Below, one piece after another: positions 1 through 8,297 of a DNA stretch of 64,000 nt. The stretch comes from Celeribacter naphthalenivorans (lineage in GTDB: Bacteria; Pseudomonadota; Alphaproteobacteria; Rhodobacterales; Rhodobacteraceae), in NCBI RefSeq assembly GCF_020524585.1, contig NZ_JAIVLK010000008.1, positions 1 to 64,000 on the forward strand, read 5' to 3'. Under the pieces are notes generated by a model that saw nothing but the letters and a program-made list of their open reading frames with translations, did not search any database and was not told the origin of the DNA. Position 1 is the first letter of the stretch. Every line of letters begins with the position of its first letter. The position numbers were made by a program, and so were the translations under genes.

Positions 1-308
1 TCGTCCGGCTCGAAAATGATCGCGGTTTGCAGGGATTTTTTCGACAGATGACGGTCGATGCAGTTGGCGGAGACGTTCAAGACGCCGTCGGCATACCATT
101 TGATGTCCACGCGCCCGAAGTCGAAACAGGTCTTCTTGACCTGCGTGTAGGGCTCCATCCAGTCGAGAACCTTGCCTTGTTCGGCCCAGAAGGATACCGG
201 GTCCTCGATGGAGCGCTGGTACATGGTTTCGTAAGTCTCTGCATTGATATGCGCACGCGAGGCAAAAGCCTCAGCAGGTGCGGTCATCTTGGTCATGTCT
301 TCCGACAT
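1..308 (-). CDS. acs: acetyl-CoA synthetase, N-terminal part (cut by window edge)
   Basis: This is the first 102 codons of acetyl-CoA synthetase, which activates acetate with ATP and CoA to acetyl-CoA; the rest lies beyond base 1. The translation begins MSEDMTKMTAPAEAF and shows the family's N-terminal landmarks: FWAEQGKVLDW (about residues 41-51), then DFGRVDIKWYADGVLN and SANCIDRHL (about residues 82-90). The ATG at 308 is preceded by GGGAGGCGACG, a good ribosome site; a second ATG four codons in is possible. It fits the acetyl-CoA-assimilation content of the window. Two copies of a TTTGTAAA box lie about 110-155 bp upstream. Confidence 0.93.
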   Translation of the reverse strand, partial: MSEDMTKMTAPAEAFASRAHINAETYETMYQRSIEDPVSFWAEQGKVLDWMEPYTQVKKTCFDFGRVDIKWYADGVLNVSANCIDRHLSKKSLQTAIIFEPD

Positions 309-420
309 CGTCGCCTCCCAACTCAAAACGCGGCTCACTCACAGAATGAGCCTTCTCCTCAGGATAAGGTTTACAGAGTTTGAAATGAAAACGCTCGAAG
401 CTTGCGAGACTTGAATATGT

Positions 421-464
421 TCTTTGTAAATATGTTCACGAAAATTTACTAATCTTTGTAAATA
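421..464 (-). promoter_or_regulatory. pair of 12-bp direct repeats upstream of acs
   Basis: TCTTTGTAAATA occurs at 421-432 and again at 453-464, identical and 32 bp apart (about three helical turns), in the AT-rich region upstream of acs. The core TTTGTAAA differs by one base from TTTGCAAA, recognised by RamB/PccR/ScfR-type regulators of acetate and short-chain acyl-CoA metabolism. The link to such a regulator is inference. The rest of the 309-744 gap is AT-rich and holds only the hairpin at 700-724 and no credible gene. Confidence 0.4.
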
Positions 465-699
465 CTCTTAACAATAAAAATTATCTTTATTTATCAATGC
501 AATAATTTTCCTGTGGGGTCCGCGTTCGTGAGCCGTTTGGGATGTTTCTGATGTTGAACCTTCTTCGGGTGTTCGATTTGAGCCACGCAGGTCTGACGGT
601 TATGCCCGAAATTTCTCGATGAATTGGCGCTATCGTCTGGTGACTCGTCTTCATGTGATCCAGCTCGCGTGACTGGTTCATGACGTTGAATATGCGACA

Positions 700-724
700 T
701 GTGCCCGGAAGTTTTCCGGGCACA
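700..724. repeat. 11-bp perfect hairpin downstream of the chemoreceptor gene
   Basis: TGTGCCCGGAA (700-710), a three-base loop, then its exact complement at 714-724. It lies 20 bp beyond the stop of the chemoreceptor on the minus strand, so it probably stabilises or ends that transcript. It has no T-run, so it is not a classic intrinsic terminator. Confidence 0.55.
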
Positions 725-744
725 GATGCCTTTTGCGAGTGTGC

Positions 745-2673
745 TCAAGATGCGAGGCGTAGCTCGTCGCTGTCCTTGCTGGTTTTGAGCTGAGCGCTAT
801 CGCGCTCCAGTGACGTGGCTTGGGCTTTCAGGGCCTGCAACGCCGCTGTGGTTTCTTCGAACATAGCGGCGTTATGTTGTGTCACCTGATCAAGTTGGCT
901 GACGGCAGTGGTGATTTCCGACAGGCCCACGGATTGTTCGGACGCCGAGGTCGCGATCGTCTGCACCAAACCATCCAGATTGGTGACAAGGGATTCGATC
1001 TCTGTCAGCGCACTGCCTGAGGCATTGACGAGCTGCACGCCCTCATCGACCTGACGACCGGATGTTTCGATCAATTTGGCAATCTCATTGGCCGCCCCAG
1101 AGCTACGTTGCGCCAGGGCGCGCACTTCTGAGGCCACAACGGCGAAGCCGCGCCCGGAATCACCGGCGCGCGCCGCTTCCACCCCTGCGTTCAGGGCCAA
1201 AAGGTTGGTTTGGAATGCGATATCGTCGATCACGCTCGTGATTTTGGAAATCTGGGTCGAGCTTTCCGCGATGTCATGCATGGCTTGAACCGTGCGCTGC
1301 ACCACATCGCGGCCAACAATGGAGCGATCTTTGGTCTGGCCGACCGTGCTTGCGGCATTTTTCGCGCTTTTGGCGGAGCTCTCGACGGAGGCAGCAAGTT
1401 GCGTGATGGCGGCCGCGGTTTCTTCAAGCGAGGCCGCCTGAGTTTCGGTGCGGCGGCTCAGGTCCAGAGAGGCGCTGTTGAGGTTTTCGGTCTCGTTGAT
1501 GATCGTTGCCGCGCCTTCCGCGATTGCTGCGGCCAGATGTGCGACTTTTTCGACCGCATTGTTGAAGTCATTGCGCAGCTTTTCGTAGGAAACCGGGAAG
1601 GCCTCATCGATGCGAACCGTCAAATCGCCGCGAGACATCGCGCCAAGCCCCGTTGCAAGAGAGTCCACGACTCTTTGCTGTTCTTGCAAATTTTGCTCAC
1701 GTTCTTTTTCAGCCAGAGCGCGTTCTTTTTCTTTTTCGGCGCGTGTTGCTTCTTGTTCCAGCCGGCGTTGCTCCGCGACTTGTTCCTCACGTTTCTGAGC
1801 TTGGCGTTCGCGTTCGGCATTTGCCTCGCGTTCCTGCGCGAGTTCGGCGTCTTTGATTGCTTGTTGCTTGGCCAATTCCTCGCGTTCGAGCAAGGCGTTT
1901 CGGAAGACCTCCAGAACGCGTGCCATTTCGCCGATTTCACTTTTGCTTTCGGTCATTGGAACGGGGCTTTCGGTGTCACCGTCAGACATTTCGGACATGC
2001 GAAGCTTGAGCGCATTCAAAGGTTTGGTGACACTGCGCACCAAGAGGGTGGACACGCCGAGGAGGAGAATCAGCGTGACGACTTCAACCGCATGTCCGAT
2101 AGTGCGCATGGTGGCCATCTGGGCTTGGATGTCGGACAGGTAAGAGCCGGTTCCGATAATCCACCCCCAGGGCTGGAATTCGGCGACATAGCTGATTTTT
2201 TCCTCATCTCCGCCGCCATTGGGCTTGTTGAAGAAATAGGTGATCATGCCGCGACCTTGCTCTTTCACAAGAGACGTCATCTCGGCAAAGATGTTCGTGC
2301 CGCGTGTGTCAGTATAGTTGGACATGTCCTGACCGATCCAATCCGGCTGGGTGGGATGCGCGATCATTGTGTTGTTTTTGTCGAAGGCAAAGAAATAGCC
2401 GGCCTCGTCATAATTGAAGGCCATGATGCGCTCTTGGGCGATGGAATAGGCTTCCTCACGGGAGAGGTTGCCCGCCTCAACTTCTTTTTCGAGCATGTCC
2501 AGATTGGAGACGACAGTGTCGACGATATCGCTGAGGTGTTGTTCGCGCATGCCGAAGGCGGTGTCATAGGAAATGCTCATGATGATTTGTGTGAGCGAAA
2601 GGATCATGATCATCGACACGAGGACGATGGCGTAGATCCGTACGGAAAGTTTTGAGAGGAGTTCTCGAAGCAT
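745..2673 (-). CDS. methyl-accepting chemotaxis protein with Cache sensor and split HAMP region
   Basis: A membrane chemoreceptor of about 642 residues. After a short N-terminus a transmembrane segment ([15 protein letters not shown]) leads to a periplasmic single-Cache domain ([22 protein letters not shown]). A second membrane segment ([15 protein letters not shown]) is followed by a first HAMP, a charged Glu/Arg/Gln-rich coiled coil of about 80 residues ([12 protein letters not shown]...), a second HAMP-like unit ([17 protein letters not shown]) and the MCP signalling tip ([19 protein letters not shown]). Ligand unknown. I chose the ATG at 2673, with GGGG just upstream; a TTG at 2715 would add 14 residues but has no ribosome site. 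No che genes are nearby, so it is an orphan receptor. Confidence 0.9.
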   Translation of the reverse strand: MLRELLSKLSVRIYAIVLVSMIMILSLTQIIMSISYDTAFGMREQHLSDIVDTVVSNLDMLEKEVEAGNLSREEAYSIAQERIMAFNYDEAGYFFAFDKNNTMIAHPTQPDWIGQDMSNYTDTRGTNIFAEMTSLVKEQGRGMITYFFNKPNGGGDEEKISYVAEFQPWGWIIGTGSYLSDIQAQMATMRTIGHAVEVVTLILLLGVSTLLVRSVTKPLNALKLRMSEMSDGDTESPVPMTESKSEIGEMARVLEVFRNALLEREELAKQQAIKDAELAQEREANAERERQAQKREEQVAEQRRLEQEATRAEKEKERALAEKEREQNLQEQQRVVDSLATGLGAMSRGDLTVRIDEAFPVSYEKLRNDFNNAVEKVAHLAAAIAEGAATIINETENLNSASLDLSRRTETQAASLEETAAAITQLAASVESSAKSAKNAASTVGQTKDRSIVGRDVVQRTVQAMHDIAESSTQISKITSVIDDIAFQTNLLALNAGVEAARAGDSGRGFAVVASEVRALAQRSSGAANEIAKLIETSGRQVDEGVQLVNASGSALTEIESLVTNLDGLVQTIATSASEQSVGLSEITTAVSQLDQVTQHNAAMFEETTAALQALKAQATSLERDSAQLKTSKDSDELRLAS

Positions 2674-3028
2674 TTGGCCCCATTTCTGTGGGAGGTGAAG
2701 GTCAATTTTGCTCAAGATGGGCGGGGCTTCTTAAGATTTGGTGCATTGTTTTTCTTTTTGCGAAATTGTGTGAAAGCCGCGGCAGGAAAGTTCGGTGATC
2801 AGGCTGGTTTTGCCCGCGACCTAAGGTCGCCCGTCACAACGAAGAAATAGTCGCTCAGGGGTCATCCTTGGGTTGACAGGGGGAAGGGCTGCGCAGTGAT
2901 CGACGCGCTGAAAGGCGCGGATCAAGGCAGTATGGATTTTCACAGGAAAAACAGCACCGGTCTGCGCGGCAGAGGCAAATCCACTGACGAGAAAGGCAGA
3001 ACTATCTGGTGTTTTTCAATAGGGAATT
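2674..3028. other. intergenic stretch without a gene
   Basis: About 355 bases between the chemoreceptor start and the 3' end of tRNA-Ala. It should hold the chemoreceptor promoter near its left end. A short palindrome, GCGACC-TAA-GGTCGC, lies at 2816-2830, and a lone TTGACA at 2873-2878 lacks a matching -10 box. I see no credible coding frame. Confidence 0.5.
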
Positions 3029-3104
3029 TGGTGGAGCCTAGCGGGATCGAACCGCTGACCTCCTGCATGCCATGCAGGCGCTCTCCCAGCTGAGCTAAGG
3101 CCCC
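3029..3104 (-). tRNA. tRNA-Ala (anticodon GGC)
   Basis: The minus strand reads GGGGCCTTAGCTCAGCTGGG and continues to GGCTCCACCA, 76 bases with CCA encoded. The acceptor stem GGGGCCT pairs with AGGCTCC (one G-U). The D-arm is AGCTCAGCTGGGAGAGC. The anticodon arm is CCTGC-ATGGCAT-GCAGG, giving anticodon GGC for alanine. The T-arm contains GGTTCGATCC. It is a single tRNA gene, not in an rRNA operon. Confidence 0.97.
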
Positions 3105-3167
3105 AAATTGACCGGTTTGGCGCCGGTCAGGCGACTGTGCGGGTGGGCGTTTCCCGTCCGCCCGCGC

Positions 3168-3196
3168 TTCCTATTTTGTCTCGCCCGACGTTGCAA
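3168..3196 (-). promoter_or_regulatory. possible promoter of tRNA-Ala
   Basis: On the minus strand TTGCAA (3191-3196) is followed after exactly 17 bases by TAGGAA (3168-3173), about 60 bases upstream of the tRNA 5' end. Spacing and position suit a sigma-70 promoter, but the -10 match is weak. Confidence 0.35.
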
Positions 3197-3210
3197 GCGA
3201 AAAAATGACA

Positions 3211-3234
3211 GGCAGATGAAATTTCCCATCTGCC
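3211..3234 (-). terminator. intrinsic terminator of the FYDLN-acid gene
   Basis: GGCAGATG (3211-3218) pairs with CATCTGCC (3227-3234). Read on the minus strand the stem is followed by TGTCATTTTTTC, with a run of six Ts. It lies 20 bp after the stop of the gene at 3254-3568. Confidence 0.75.
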
Positions 3235-3253
3235 CAGTCGATTGATCCTCAGA

Positions 3254-3568
3254 TCAGTCGTCGTCGTCCGATGCGACGTCGGCAATCTCGTCGAGGGAGA
3301 CGTTATCGTCATCCTCGTCATCGTCGAGAAGATCGTCATCGAGATCGATGTCTGCATCATCATCGACCAACAGATCGTCCTCGTCGTCGAGATCGTCGGC
3401 GGGTTTCGCTTGTTCTTTTTCGGTGATGGCAACGCGGGACTTGTTGTTCACGTCAAACGTCACGATCTCACCGGTGTAGGGAGACACGATCGGATCGCGG
3501 TTCAAATCATAGAACCGTTTGCCGGTGGTGGGGCAGACGCGTTTTACGCCCCATTCCTCTTTGGGCAT
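3254..3568 (-). CDS. TIGR02300-family FYDLN acid protein
   Basis: A 104-residue protein matching the alphaproteobacterial FYDLN-acid family: the N-terminus MPKEEWGVKRVCP is followed by TTGKRFYDLNRDPIVSPY and YTGEIV. The C-terminal half (from about residue 57) is almost wholly Asp/Glu. The first half has a single Cys and no full zinc ribbon. The cellular role is not established; the acidic tail suggests binding to basic proteins or nucleic-acid machinery, which is inference. It is a one-gene transcript with its own terminator; the TCG/TCATCG-rich DNA at 3250-3400 is just the Asp codons. Confidence 0.9.
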   Translation of the reverse strand: MPKEEWGVKRVCPTTGKRFYDLNRDPIVSPYTGEIVTFDVNNKSRVAITEKEQAKPADDLDDEDDLLVDDDADIDLDDDLLDDDEDDDNVSLDEIADVASDDDD

Positions 3569-3728
3569 GATGAATCCCTTTCGTTAAATCTGATCCATAT
3601 GTGGAGACCTGCGCGCCATGCCATATCGCAAGGGGGCTGTCAAAGGCTTTTCCCTCAAAAAACGGTAAAGAGCGTGGCCTCGGGTCCTTTGTCACGATAT
3701 GTGGGGAGGACGCACGAGTGAGGCAAGT

Positions 3729-4424
3729 ATGGGCGACATTATTCTGGAAGGAAACCCGCCGGTCGGGGTGACTTTGCGGCGTTCAAGCCGGGCAAAGCGC
3801 CTGTCCTTGCGGGTGTCGCGTCTCGACGGGCGGGTGACGTTGTCGATGCCCGCACGTTTGCCGGAGCGCGAGGCCTTGGCGTTTCTGCATGAAAAGGAAG
3901 ACTGGATTCGCAAACATCTCGGCACGCGGGCGCCGGAGCAGGTGGCTGTTTTTGGAGCGAATGTGCCGTTTTTGGGCCGCGAGGTGGAGATCGTGCCGGG
4001 GCAGGGGCGGCGTGCTCTGATGAAAGACGGTTGCCTTGTGGTGCCTGGCGAAGCGGACCGTGTTGCCGCAAGGGTGAAAGCTTTTCTCAAACTTGAGGCG
4101 CAGATGCGGCTGCGCGAGGCTTCGGACCGTTACGCGGCTTTGCTGAAAACCGATTACGGGCGCATCACCCTGCGCGATCCGCGGTCGCGTTGGGGGTCCT
4201 GCACCTCGGCGGGCAATCTTATGTATTCTTGGCGTCTGGTGATGGCGCCGGCGGCGGTGCTCGACTATGTCGCCGCGCATGAAGTGGCGCATCGGTTGGA
4301 GATGAACCATTCGGATCGCTTTTGGGCTCATGTTGCGCGGGTCTGTCCCGATCATGCTGCGCATCGCCGTTGGTTGCATACAGAGGGCGAAAAGCTTCAC
4401 GCTTGGCGGTTCGAGGCGGATTGA
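3729..4424 (+). CDS. YgjP-like M48-family metal-dependent hydrolase
   Basis: A 231-residue protein of the YgjP/DUF45 family of predicted zinc metallopeptidases. The N-terminal part has the basic strand-rich segment typical of the family (RRSSRAKRLSLRVSRLDG). The C-terminal half has RDPRSRWGSCTSAGNLMYSW and the zinc motif HEVAHRLEMNHSDRFW (about residues 185-200), with two His of HExxH and the following NHS. I start at the ATG at 3729, five bases after GTGAGG; an ATG ten codons upstream is possible. The physiological substrate is unknown. The next gene begins 31 bp after its stop. Confidence 0.88.
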   Translation: MGDIILEGNPPVGVTLRRSSRAKRLSLRVSRLDGRVTLSMPARLPEREALAFLHEKEDWIRKHLGTRAPEQVAVFGANVPFLGREVEIVPGQGRRALMKDGCLVVPGEADRVAARVKAFLKLEAQMRLREASDRYAALLKTDYGRITLRDPRSRWGSCTSAGNLMYSWRLVMAPAAVLDYVAAHEVAHRLEMNHSDRFWAHVARVCPDHAAHRRWLHTEGEKLHAWRFEAD

Positions 4425-4436
4425 CATTCCGGCCTT

Positions 4437-4446
4437 TGTGATCACA
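4437..4446. promoter_or_regulatory. TGTGATCACA palindrome at the GntR regulator start
   Basis: A perfect 10-bp palindrome in the 31-bp gap between the hydrolase stop and the regulator ATG, ending 9 bases before that ATG. The same decamer occurs in pairs upstream of sucC and sdhC. Its position would let a bound protein block initiation of its own gene, so autoregulation by the GntR protein is the simple inference. Confidence 0.6.
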
Positions 4447-4455
4447 TTTGCACCT

Positions 4456-5109
4456 ATGATTACCCCCACCATCCGTACCTCCGAGACCCCGACCGCCGCC
4501 CATGACCGCGTCTACCGCGCGCTGCGGACGCGGATCATGCATGGCGAATTCGTGCCGGGTCAGGCGCTGACCCTGCGCGGCATCGGCAAGATGTTCGATG
4601 TGTCCATGACACCCTCGCGCGAGGCGGTGCGGCGGCTGGTGGCGGATGGCGGGCTGAACCTCTCTGCCTCGGGCCGTGTCAGCACGCCGGAGCTGTCGAA
4701 CGAGCGTTTGGAAGAGCTGGCCTCGATCCGCGCGTTGATCGAGCCTGAACTCGCCTCTCGGGCGCTTCCGCGGGCGCATATGGCGCTGATTGACCGGCTT
4801 CAGACGATCAATGGCACGATTGCCGAAATGGTCGCGAAACATGATGACGTGGGCTACATCCGCGCCAATCTCGAATTCCATCGCACGCTCTATCTGCGTG
4901 CACAGGCGCCTGCGATGCTCGCGCTGACGGAAACCGTCTGGCTTCAGCTCGGCCCGACGATGCGCGCACTTTATGCCCGCCTCAACCGCACCGAGGTGCC
5001 GCATAATCACCGTTTGATCGTCGCGGCGCTGCGGGCGGGGGATGAGCCGGGGCTGCGGCTTGCGGTGCGCTCTGATGTGACGCAGGGGCTGCGGATGTTG
5101 GCGGTTTGA
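4456..5109 (+). CDS. GntR-family transcriptional regulator, FCD (FadR-type) subfamily
   Basis: A 217-residue DNA-binding regulator. The winged helix-turn-helix occupies about residues 15-80 (RVYRALRTRIMHGEF, then VSMTPSREAVRRLVADG). The effector-binding FCD domain follows, with SIRALIEPELASRAL, the metal-ligand segment NLEFHRTLY and the later His in VPHNHRLIVAAL. FCD regulators usually sense small carboxylic acids, often via a bound metal. I start at MITPTIRTSE; longer in-frame extension runs into the upstream hydrolase. No clear Shine-Dalgarno is visible, and the TGTGATCACA site sits where it would be. It may control sucC and sdhC (inference from shared sites). Confidence 0.9.
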   Translation: MITPTIRTSETPTAAHDRVYRALRTRIMHGEFVPGQALTLRGIGKMFDVSMTPSREAVRRLVADGGLNLSASGRVSTPELSNERLEELASIRALIEPELASRALPRAHMALIDRLQTINGTIAEMVAKHDDVGYIRANLEFHRTLYLRAQAPAMLALTETVWLQLGPTMRALYARLNRTEVPHNHRLIVAALRAGDEPGLRLAVRSDVTQGLRMLAV

Positions 5110-5494
5110 GGCGCCGAACACCAAAGTGGGACATGTCCTAAGCACAAGGATGCCCAACATCTGGAACAGGACAGACATTGCCGGGGAGGGGGGGCTTCGG
5201 TGCCGCTGGCACGCTCCTGTCGATCATGCGACGCTTTGATAAGAAGCTTTCCGCCGATGTATTTTTTTCCGATGGCCTTTGTTTGCGCTGCGGGGCTATT
5301 CAGCTCTGACAGTTTCCGGCCCTTATCACCCCCCCCCCGATGACGGGTCGGACGAGAAGGGATCGCATTTTGGCGGTCCCTTCTCACCTTGTTCTCCCAC
5401 TCAAGACCCCACTCAAGAGCCCGCTCCGTGGCTTGACCTTTTCTGCGCCGCAGAGTCTTTTGGGCTGAGACGGAGTGGAACAGGGGCATCGCGC
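5110..5494. other. intergenic stretch with G/C homopolymers and a tandem 12-mer
   Basis: No confident gene. It contains a G-rich patch (5183-5194, including seven Gs), a run of ten Cs at 5329-5338 and a tandem 12-bp repeat CCCACTCAAGAC/G at 5396-5419. The thioesterase frame stays open through part of it from a TTG at 5279, but the extension is Pro/Thr/Gln-rich and unlike the hotdog family, so I treat it as untranslated leader. Confidence 0.45.
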
Positions 5495-5965
5495 ATGGCA
5501 CGTTATCTGGAAATGACCGAAATGATGACGCCGGATCTGGCGAATTTTTCGGGCAAGGTGCATGGCGGCGCATTGTTGCGCCTGCTCGATCTTGTGGCTT
5601 TTTCCTGCGCCTCGCGCTACTCGGGGCAATACGCGGTGACGCTTTCGGTCGATCAGGTGATGTTCAAACAGCCGATCCATGTGGGCGAATTGCTGCATTG
5701 CCGCGCGACGGTGAATTACGTCGGCCGCACCTCGATGGAGATCGGCATCCGGGTCGAGGCGGAAAACATCCGCACCCAGACCGTGCGCCACACCAATTCC
5801 TGCTATTTCACCATGGTTGCCGTCGATGACACGGGCAAATCCGTGGCCGTGCCGCAATTCACGCCTGAGACGGAAACGGACAAGAAACGCTGGCGGGCGG
5901 CCGAGCTGCGCAAGGAGTTGCGCATTGAGCACGCCAAGCGGCTGGAAGAGGCCGCAAAAGGGTAA
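5495..5965 (+). CDS. acyl-CoA thioesterase (hotdog fold, YciA/BFIT-like)
   Basis: A 156-residue hotdog-fold thioesterase that hydrolyses acyl-CoA to the acid and CoA. Motifs: NFSGKVHGGALLRLLDLVAF (about residues 17-36; the HGG-x-LLxLLD segment forms the active-site helix) and VTLSVDQVMFKQPIHVGELL, typical of the YciA group. The charged C-terminus (RKELRIEHAKRLEEA) is probably an oligomer helix. I chose ATG 5495, preceded by CAGGGG; the open frame continues upstream but without family resemblance. It is convergent with lpd and shares a bidirectional terminator with it. Confidence 0.85.
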   Translation: MARYLEMTEMMTPDLANFSGKVHGGALLRLLDLVAFSCASRYSGQYAVTLSVDQVMFKQPIHVGELLHCRATVNYVGRTSMEIGIRVEAENIRTQTVRHTNSCYFTMVAVDDTGKSVAVPQFTPETETDKKRWRAAELRKELRIEHAKRLEEAAKG

Positions 5966-5971
5966 ATGAAA

Positions 5972-5997
5972 AAAAGGCGCTCCGGAGAGCGCCTTTT
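5972..5997. terminator. bidirectional terminator between thioesterase and lpd
   Basis: AAAAGGCGCTC (5972-5982), loop CGGA, then GAGCGCCTTTT (5987-5997). T-runs follow on both strands (seven Ts on the minus strand), so it can end both convergent transcripts. Confidence 0.9.
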
Positions 5998-6020
5998 CTG
6001 TGTCTGAATGACCCAAAACC

Positions 6021-7415
6021 TTATGCGTGGATCGGACCGTCGCCACAGGCCAGAGCGGCCTCGCGCACGGCTTCCGAGTAGGTCGGGTGGGCGTGGCAGG
6101 TGAGCGCGATGTCTTGCGCCGAGCCGCCGTATTCCATCGCCACACAGATCTCGTGGATCATGTCGCCCGCAGCCGGGCCGATGATCGCAGCCCCCAGGAG
6201 GCGGTCGGTTTCCGCGTCCGCGATGAGTTTCACGAAGCCGTCGCCTTGGAACACGGCCTTGGCGCGTGCGTTGCCCATGAAGGAGAACTTGCCGACCTTC
6301 ACTTTGCGACCTTCTTCTTTCAGCTGCGCTTCGGTCTTGCCGACGGTGGCGACCTCCGGCGAGGTGTAGATCACGCCCGGGATGACGTCGTAGTTCACGT
6401 GACCATGTTTGCCAGCCAGAGCCTCGGCGACGGCCATGCCTTCGTCCTCGGCTTTGTGGGCCAACATCGGTCCGACGATGGCGTCGCCGATGGCGTAGAT
6501 GCCCGGCACGTTGGTGGCCCAATGCGCGTCGGTTTTGATCTGACCGCGCGGGGTGAATTCCACGCCCAGAGCGTCAAGGCCAAGCCCGTCCGTGTAGGGT
6601 TTGCGGCCCGTGGCGACGAGAACGACGTCGGCGTCAAGCGTGTGCTCGCTGTCGTCTTTCTTGAGCTTGTAGTTGACCTTCGCCTTGGTTTTCGAGGCTT
6701 CGACATTTTGCACGGCGGCGCCCAGAACGAAGTTGAGGCCTTGTTTTTCCAGAAGTTTTTTGAAGGTGCGCTGCACGTCGGCGTCCATGCCGGGGGTGAT
6801 GAAATCCATGAATTCCACTACGGTCACCTCGGCGCCCAGACGCGCATAGACCGACCCAAGCTCCAGACCGATCACGCCTGCGCCGATCACGACGAGTTTC
6901 TTTGGCACTTTCGGCAGCTCCAGCGCGCCGGTGCTGTCGACCACGATGCCGCCTTCGTTGTTCACCTCAACACCCGGCAAAGACGTCGGCACGGAACCAG
7001 ACGCGATCACGATGTTCTTGGCCTCATGGACCTCATCGCCAACTTTGACTTTGCCCTTTTCCGGGATGGAGCCATAGCCTTTGAGCCAGTCGATCTTGTT
7101 CTTTTTGAACAGGAATTCGATGCCGCCGGTGTTTTGGCCCACGACGTCGTCCTTATAGGATTTCATCTGCGCCCAATCGACGGAGGGGCTTTTGCCCTTG
7201 AGGCCCATGGCAGCGAAATTGTGCTCCGCCTCATGCAGGTGGTGCGTCGCATTGAGCAGCGCTTTCGACGGGATACAGCCGACGTTGAGGCAGGTCCCGC
7301 CCAGCGTCTCGCGGCCCTCGACCACGGCGGTCTTGAGGCCCAGTTGGGCGCAGCGAATGGCGGACACGTAGCCGCCGGGGCCAGCGCCGATGATGATCAC
7401 GTCGTAGGATGCCAT
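6021..7415 (-). CDS. lpd: dihydrolipoyl dehydrogenase (E3)
   Basis: A 464-residue FAD-dependent E3 that reoxidises dihydrolipoyl groups of 2-oxoacid dehydrogenase complexes using NAD+. The N-terminal FAD motif is [14 protein letters not shown], the redox-active disulfide is [13 protein letters not shown] (about residues 39-51), the NAD motif is [13 protein letters not shown], and the C-terminal His-Glu dyad lies in [13 protein letters not shown]. Normal length. It ends the suc/odh gene block, so it most likely serves the 2-oxoglutarate dehydrogenase complex. Two small membrane-protein genes separate it from odhB. Confidence 0.97.
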   Translation of the reverse strand: MASYDVIIIGAGPGGYVSAIRCAQLGLKTAVVEGRETLGGTCLNVGCIPSKALLNATHHLHEAEHNFAAMGLKGKSPSVDWAQMKSYKDDVVGQNTGGIEFLFKKNKIDWLKGYGSIPEKGKVKVGDEVHEAKNIVIASGSVPTSLPGVEVNNEGGIVVDSTGALELPKVPKKLVVIGAGVIGLELGSVYARLGAEVTVVEFMDFITPGMDADVQRTFKKLLEKQGLNFVLGAAVQNVEASKTKAKVNYKLKKDDSEHTLDADVVLVATGRKPYTDGLGLDALGVEFTPRGQIKTDAHWATNVPGIYAIGDAIVGPMLAHKAEDEGMAVAEALAGKHGHVNYDVIPGVIYTSPEVATVGKTEAQLKEEGRKVKVGKFSFMGNARAKAVFQGDGFVKLIADAETDRLLGAAIIGPAAGDMIHEICVAMEYGGSAQDIALTCHAHPTYSEAVREAALACGDGPIHA

Positions 7416-7446
7416 GGTCTTCTCCTTGGTCAGTATTTCGAGCCGC

Positions 7447-7842
7447 TCAGATCAGCGCGGCGATGAACAGAATGGCGCAGCAGAGCATGGCGATCATCCA
7501 GATGTAGGACCGCCACGGCTGCCAGCCGAAAGCATAGGCGGGCACGTAAAGCACCCTTGCGATCAGATAGCCCACGCCCGCGCCGAGGGTCACGGCGCTC
7601 GACTGATCCGTCAGGTGGATCAGGAACACGCCCGCGGCGAAGAAGGGGAACATCTGACTGTGATTGTCATAGGCGCGCAGCATCCGGCCCGTGGTCTTGC
7701 GCATCTCGCGGCTGGGTGCGCGGTCGCGGGGGGAGGTGGTGTAGCCCGGCCCCAGATCGACATTCGCCATGTAAGAGGCCACCACGAATTGCGCGATGTG
7801 CAAGAGGCCTGCGAGGGCGAGGAGGGTGAGGAGGGGGGTCAT
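7447..7842 (-). CDS. MAPEG-family membrane protein
   Basis: A 131-residue integral membrane protein with four predicted helices: an N-terminal [19 protein letters not shown], the loop [39 protein letters not shown] and a C-terminal [18 protein letters not shown]. The RAxxNHxEMFPxF-like loop and RVLYVPAY are hallmarks of the MAPEG family (membrane-associated eicosanoid/glutathione metabolism proteins). The bacterial role is unknown. Its ATG overlaps the TGA of the upstream gene by four bases (ATGA), showing translational coupling, and lpd follows 31 bp later. Confidence 0.85.
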   Translation of the reverse strand: MTPLLTLLALAGLLHIAQFVVASYMANVDLGPGYTTSPRDRAPSREMRKTTGRMLRAYDNHSQMFPFFAAGVFLIHLTDQSSAVTLGAGVGYLIARVLYVPAYAFGWQPWRSYIWMIAMLCCAILFIAALI

Positions 7843-8240
7843 TGTATGGAAATACTGTTTGCTACTTTGAGAGTACCAAACACAAATGCCGCGAGAGACA
7901 TGAACGCTCCAATTACGTAAATTGGTAACGCTATTTTGTCGCTAAGCCCTTTACGCGCGTCGTATGGTGTCATGATCATTGAATTTACGTATGCAACCGC
8001 GATTAGCAAAAATACGAAAATGAGCCCCAAAATATAGGAAAAAATAGCATCCTTTAGTGCTGACGCGGAAACAAGAAATCTGGATTGTGTCGCAGCATTT
8101 CCGATGAAAGTTAGCAAAACAACAATGGCGCCACTATTTAAAGTAACGAGCGTCTTGAGCGCGAAATTGCTAAGGTTAGCCGCAATCTGAATGTTGTTTC
8201 GGTACCATTCAAGGCGGATTTCATCGATTTTATCTGGCAT
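7839..8240 (-). CDS. unrecognised small membrane protein inside the odh-lpd operon
   Basis: A 133-residue protein that I do not recognise. It starts MPDKIDEIRLEW with an amphipathic N-terminus, then three hydrophobic segments (about 30-50 TLVTLNSGAIVVLLTFIG; 70-90 ILGLIFVFLLIAVAYV; 108-128 IYVIGAFMSLAAFVFG). It is clearly AT-richer than the flanking TCA genes, suggesting later acquisition. A TTG four codons upstream is an alternative start; neither has a strong ribosome site. A 13-bp hairpin lies between odhB and this gene; the MAPEG gene overlaps its stop. Confidence 0.75.
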   Translation of the reverse strand: MPDKIDEIRLEWYRNNIQIAANLSNFALKTLVTLNSGAIVVLLTFIGNAATQSRFLVSASALKDAIFSYILGLIFVFLLIAVAYVNSMIMTPYDARKGLSDKIALPIYVIGAFMSLAAFVFGTLKVANSISIQ

Positions 8241-8257
8241 TAGACGATCCAAATGTT

Positions 8258-8289
8258 TGTTGGCGCTCTCTTTAATGAGAGCGCCAACA
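8258..8289 (-). terminator. strong hairpin between odhB and the small membrane protein gene
   Basis: TGTTGGCGCTCTC (8258-8270), loop TTTAAT, perfect 13-bp complement at 8277-8289. It lies 9 bases after the odhB stop on the minus strand. There is no good T-run, so it may stabilise the odhAB message and reduce read-through into the downstream genes rather than stop it fully. Confidence 0.6.
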
Positions 8290-8297
8290 ATCGTTTC

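Noticed and set aside
487-748. Two minus-strand frames of 78-84 codons downstream of the chemoreceptor
   Set aside because: One starts inside a hairpin, both are Arg/His/Asn-rich without a domain, and neither has a ribosome site.
2896-3093. A plus-strand open frame over the tRNA
   Set aside because: It overlaps tRNA-Ala and a low-information intergenic stretch and has no ribosome site or homology.
3250-3400. Simple TCG/TCATCG-like repeat
   Set aside because: It is the Asp/Glu codon tract of the FYDLN-acid protein, not a repeat element.
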